64,000 nt of DNA. Origin: Roseburia sp. (GTDB taxonomy: Bacteria > Bacillota > Clostridia > Lachnospirales > Lachnospiraceae). The notes beneath the pieces are model-generated. The model saw nothing but the letters and a program-made list of their open reading frames with translations, had not been told where the DNA came from and searched no databases. Each line of letters starts with the position of its first letter. Within the stretch, counting starts at the first letter, position 1. Location: contig JAGBEG010000008.1 of NCBI GenBank assembly GCA_017937095.1, positions 22,739-86,738 on the forward strand, given 5' to 3'. The position numbers were made by a program, and so were the translations under genes. Positions 62,713-64,000 of this stretch are shown here, in pieces.

Positions 62713-63165
62713 CTATAGTTTACATAAACCCATTTTAACCGCTCTGATAAACTTTTTCAATTGTTTTCTGAAAAATCGTCCAAATTTTTTCCCGGTCTTT
62801 GCGGCAGGGCGCAGGAAAAAGCCCAATATTTTCCCAAGGAATCCCAGTACCTTCTTCCAGACAAGTACGTTCATCCGGATTACCAGACGGCTGAGCAGCA
62901 GATAATAGATTCCCATTCCCACAAGCAGGCCGCCCAGCGCAAAGCCGCGCACCATGCCGTCATTCTCCTGGTAGAGCATGACGAACACCGCCCCCGTGCA
63001 GATCATCCAGTACACGAAGTCCTCCGCACCGATCCAGAAATTGCCGTGCGGCACGAGCCGCCTTATAATGCGCAGGATATCGTACAAAAAGAACAGCCCC
63101 ATTCCCACGAGAACGGAAATTCCTAAGAAATATGCCTCCTGACCGATCGATTCACTGACTACCAT
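62713..63165 (-). CDS. yabQ: Spore cortex biosynthesis protein YabQ
   Basis: A 150-residue membrane protein with three or four helices (about 8-30, 45-65, 70-95) and a very basic C-terminal tail. YabQ is needed for spore cortex formation and localises to the outer forespore membrane in Bacillus. Its ATG immediately follows the yabP stop, so the two are coupled. Recognition is from the pattern and the yabP-yabQ-divIC context. Confidence 0.88.
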   Translation of the reverse strand: MVVSESIGQEAYFLGISVLVGMGLFFLYDILRIIRRLVPHGNFWIGAEDFVYWMICTGAVFVMLYQENDGMVRGFALGGLLVGMGIYYLLLSRLVIRMNVLVWKKVLGFLGKILGFFLRPAAKTGKKFGRFFRKQLKKFIRAVKMGLCKL

Positions 63166-63456
63166 CTATTTAAACAGCCTTCCAAGCAGTGATTCCGCCT
63201 GTTTTCCAGCGCTCTTTACATCCGAGTAGGCAAGCGAATCGATTCTTCCTTCTATGTCAATCTCGCCCTTCTCCAGGCTCAGGCGGTTCACATGCAGATC
63301 GTGTCCCTTGATCAAGAGCATGCCAAGCTCCGTCTCCAAGAGTATTTCCGCAACATCAAAGGAGAGAACATCCACCACACCGCTGAATGCGCCGCTTCCC
63401 CGATTTACCAGCAGGACCTTGTGTGATTTTGCCGTACTGCTATTCCTCTCATCCAT
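63166..63456 (-). CDS. yabP: Sporulation protein YabP
   Basis: A 96-residue protein with the YabP/YqfC fold: repeating beta strands VDVLSFDVAEILLETELGMLLIKG and the GHDLHVNRLSLEKGEIDIEGRID region. It is expressed under SigG/SigK-type control in Bacillus and helps cortex assembly. The start ATG has GGGAGG seven bases upstream. Confidence 0.9.
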   Translation of the reverse strand: MDERNSSTAKSHKVLLVNRGSGAFSGVVDVLSFDVAEILLETELGMLLIKGHDLHVNRLSLEKGEIDIEGRIDSLAYSDVKSAGKQAESLLGRLFK

Positions 63457-63511
63457 AGAAAAACCTCCCGCTATCATTCTCTATAAATAATATATTGGGA
63501 GGTGTCCTCAT

Positions 63512-63754
63512 TTATGATATATATTCAAATAAATCTTTCGCTTCGTCCTTCTTCGTCGTGTCCTGTATATCCAGCACACGAACCTTGACCGTTTTTGTTC
63601 CGAAAGCGATTTCGATGATGTCTCCAATCTTGACATTTACGGACGCCTTGGCGGGCTTGCCGTTCACTGTCACACGCCCTGCGTCGCACGCCTCATTGGC
63701 GACGGTGCGCCGCTTGATCAGACGCGACACCTTTAAAAACTTGTCCAAACGCAT
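63512..63754 (-). CDS. rqcP: RqcP (YabO) S4-domain RNA-binding protein
   Basis: An 80-residue S4 domain protein (MRLDKFLKVSRLIKRR, then VTVNGKPAKAS, then IGDIIEIAFG). In Firmicutes RqcP works with RqcH to add alanine tails to stalled ribosomes in ribosome quality control. The ATG has GAGAGGG upstream. It heads the rqcP-yabP-yabQ-divIC unit, the same order as in Bacillus. Confidence 0.92.
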   Translation of the reverse strand: MRLDKFLKVSRLIKRRTVANEACDAGRVTVNGKPAKASVNVKIGDIIEIAFGTKTVKVRVLDIQDTTKKDEAKDLFEYIS

Positions 63755-63887
63755 TGTCTTACCCTCTCATTTCTCCTTTACTGACTTTTGCCGCAGTGCA
63801 ACTGGGTCACTTCGCAGTGCCCGCTTAGGAGCAAGCTCCCTCGTTTCCGGGCATTCGCGCAAGAAAGTGCCTTCGGCACTCTCAACT

Positions 63888-63923
63888 CCCCTAACCCCTC
63901 ATTCATGAGGGGAAGGGGTTTTT
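63888..63923 (+). terminator. Double-arm terminator near the IS start
   Basis: CCCC-x-CCCCTCAT pairs with ATGAGGGG-x-GGGG and is followed by TTTTT on the plus strand. No plus-strand gene ends here, so it may be the end structure of the insertion element or a remnant. Confidence 0.6.
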
Positions 63924-63938
63924 CTTTGTGCTACTTTA

Positions 63939-63968
63939 TTGTAAAATTCTATTATGAATATTTTACAA
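63939..63968. repeat. Inverted repeat TTGTAAAAT / ATTTTACAA
   Basis: Nine-base perfect arms at 63939-63947 and 63960-63968 surround the ATG of the putative transposase, possibly an IS end or operator. Confidence 0.5.
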
Positions 63969-64000
63969 TCCATTTTTACTGATTATTATGAACAAATGAT
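63954..64000 (+). CDS. 5' end of a probable zinc-finger transposase (IS91-like), cut by window edge
   Basis: Fifteen codons are visible (MNILQSIFTDYYEQM) and open to the end of the window. The start resembles the N-terminus of IS91-like Y1 transposases with a zinc-binding domain that are common in Lachnospiraceae. Identification rests on memory of that N-terminus and on the hairpin just upstream; there is no good ribosome site. Low confidence until the next bases are read. Confidence 0.4.
   Translation, partial: MNILQSIFTDYYEQM

Overview
The window looks like the chromosome of a low-to-moderate GC, spore-forming member of the Clostridia, most probably the Lachnospiraceae. The reasons are the spoIIE-tilS-hpt-ftsH and rqcP-yabP-yabQ-divIC clusters, a type III glutamine synthetase, an M18 aminopeptidase, small Clostridia-restricted families (DUF6472-like, DUF4250, YmaF, DUF1667), AGGAGG-type ribosome binding sites and vegetative-type promoters. 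Most genes lie on the minus strand. No species name can be defended from the sequence alone.

Layout. 1-0.9 kb: 3' end of a class A penicillin-binding protein (+). 0.96-6.2 kb (-): a nitrogen block with type III glutamine synthetase, PII, an Amt transporter and a receiver-like protein that has lost its phospho-acceptor Asp; the synthetase has a short leader with an intrinsic terminator. 6.3-18 kb (-): triple tandem terminators, class II FBP aldolase, then a long block, transcribed as ftsH, uvrC, hprK, M18 peptidase, murB, rapZ, whiA, an HPr/Crh-like protein with Glu in place of the catalytic His, and a lipid kinase. 18-23 kb: pyrG (+) and a group of small unknowns. 23.4-26.8 kb (+): a GlpA-like/GlpB-like/DUF1667 trio behind a leader terminator, divergent from a WYL regulator. 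26.8-31.5 kb: ECF sigma/anti-sigma pair, CPA2 antiporter, ymaF, murI. 31.5-37.8 kb: sbcDC, a zinc-ribbon/HTH protein, tRNA-Phe and tRNA-Gly. 37.8-49.5 kb (-): lipoprotein alpha-amylase, two type II P-type cation ATPases (one behind a yybP-ykoY-like Mn2+ riboswitch), a GGDEF/EAL protein, a chemoreceptor, tRNA-Tyr. 49.5-55 kb (-): duplicated-domain membrane protein, a LytTR-DUF3021-ABC operon with two minisatellites, and a Rieske-FAD oxidoreductase. 55-63.8 kb: second ftsH, hpt, tilS and spoIIE (-), an aldo/keto reductase inserted on the + strand, then divIC, yabQ, yabP, rqcP (-). The last 47 bases appear to start an insertion-sequence transposase.

How it fits together. HprK and a Ser-only HPr paralogue sit in one block with rapZ, whiA and murB, as in the Bacillus yvc/crh locus but without yvcK, which suggests a carbon-status signal to cell-envelope and division functions. 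The PII/Amt/GSIII genes form the ammonium assimilation unit. The riboswitch-controlled ATPase is probably an Mn2+/Ca2+ exporter. The spoIIE promoter has the unusual 21-bp spacer expected of Spo0A-activated SigA promoters.

I found no CRISPR array, prophage or clear defence island. The most interesting signals are regulatory: the Crh-like protein, the pseudo-receiver, leader attenuators on glnN and the Glp-like trio, a duplicated promoter module at 39.7 and 50.5 kb, and terminator/start-codon composites carrying possible micro-ORFs.
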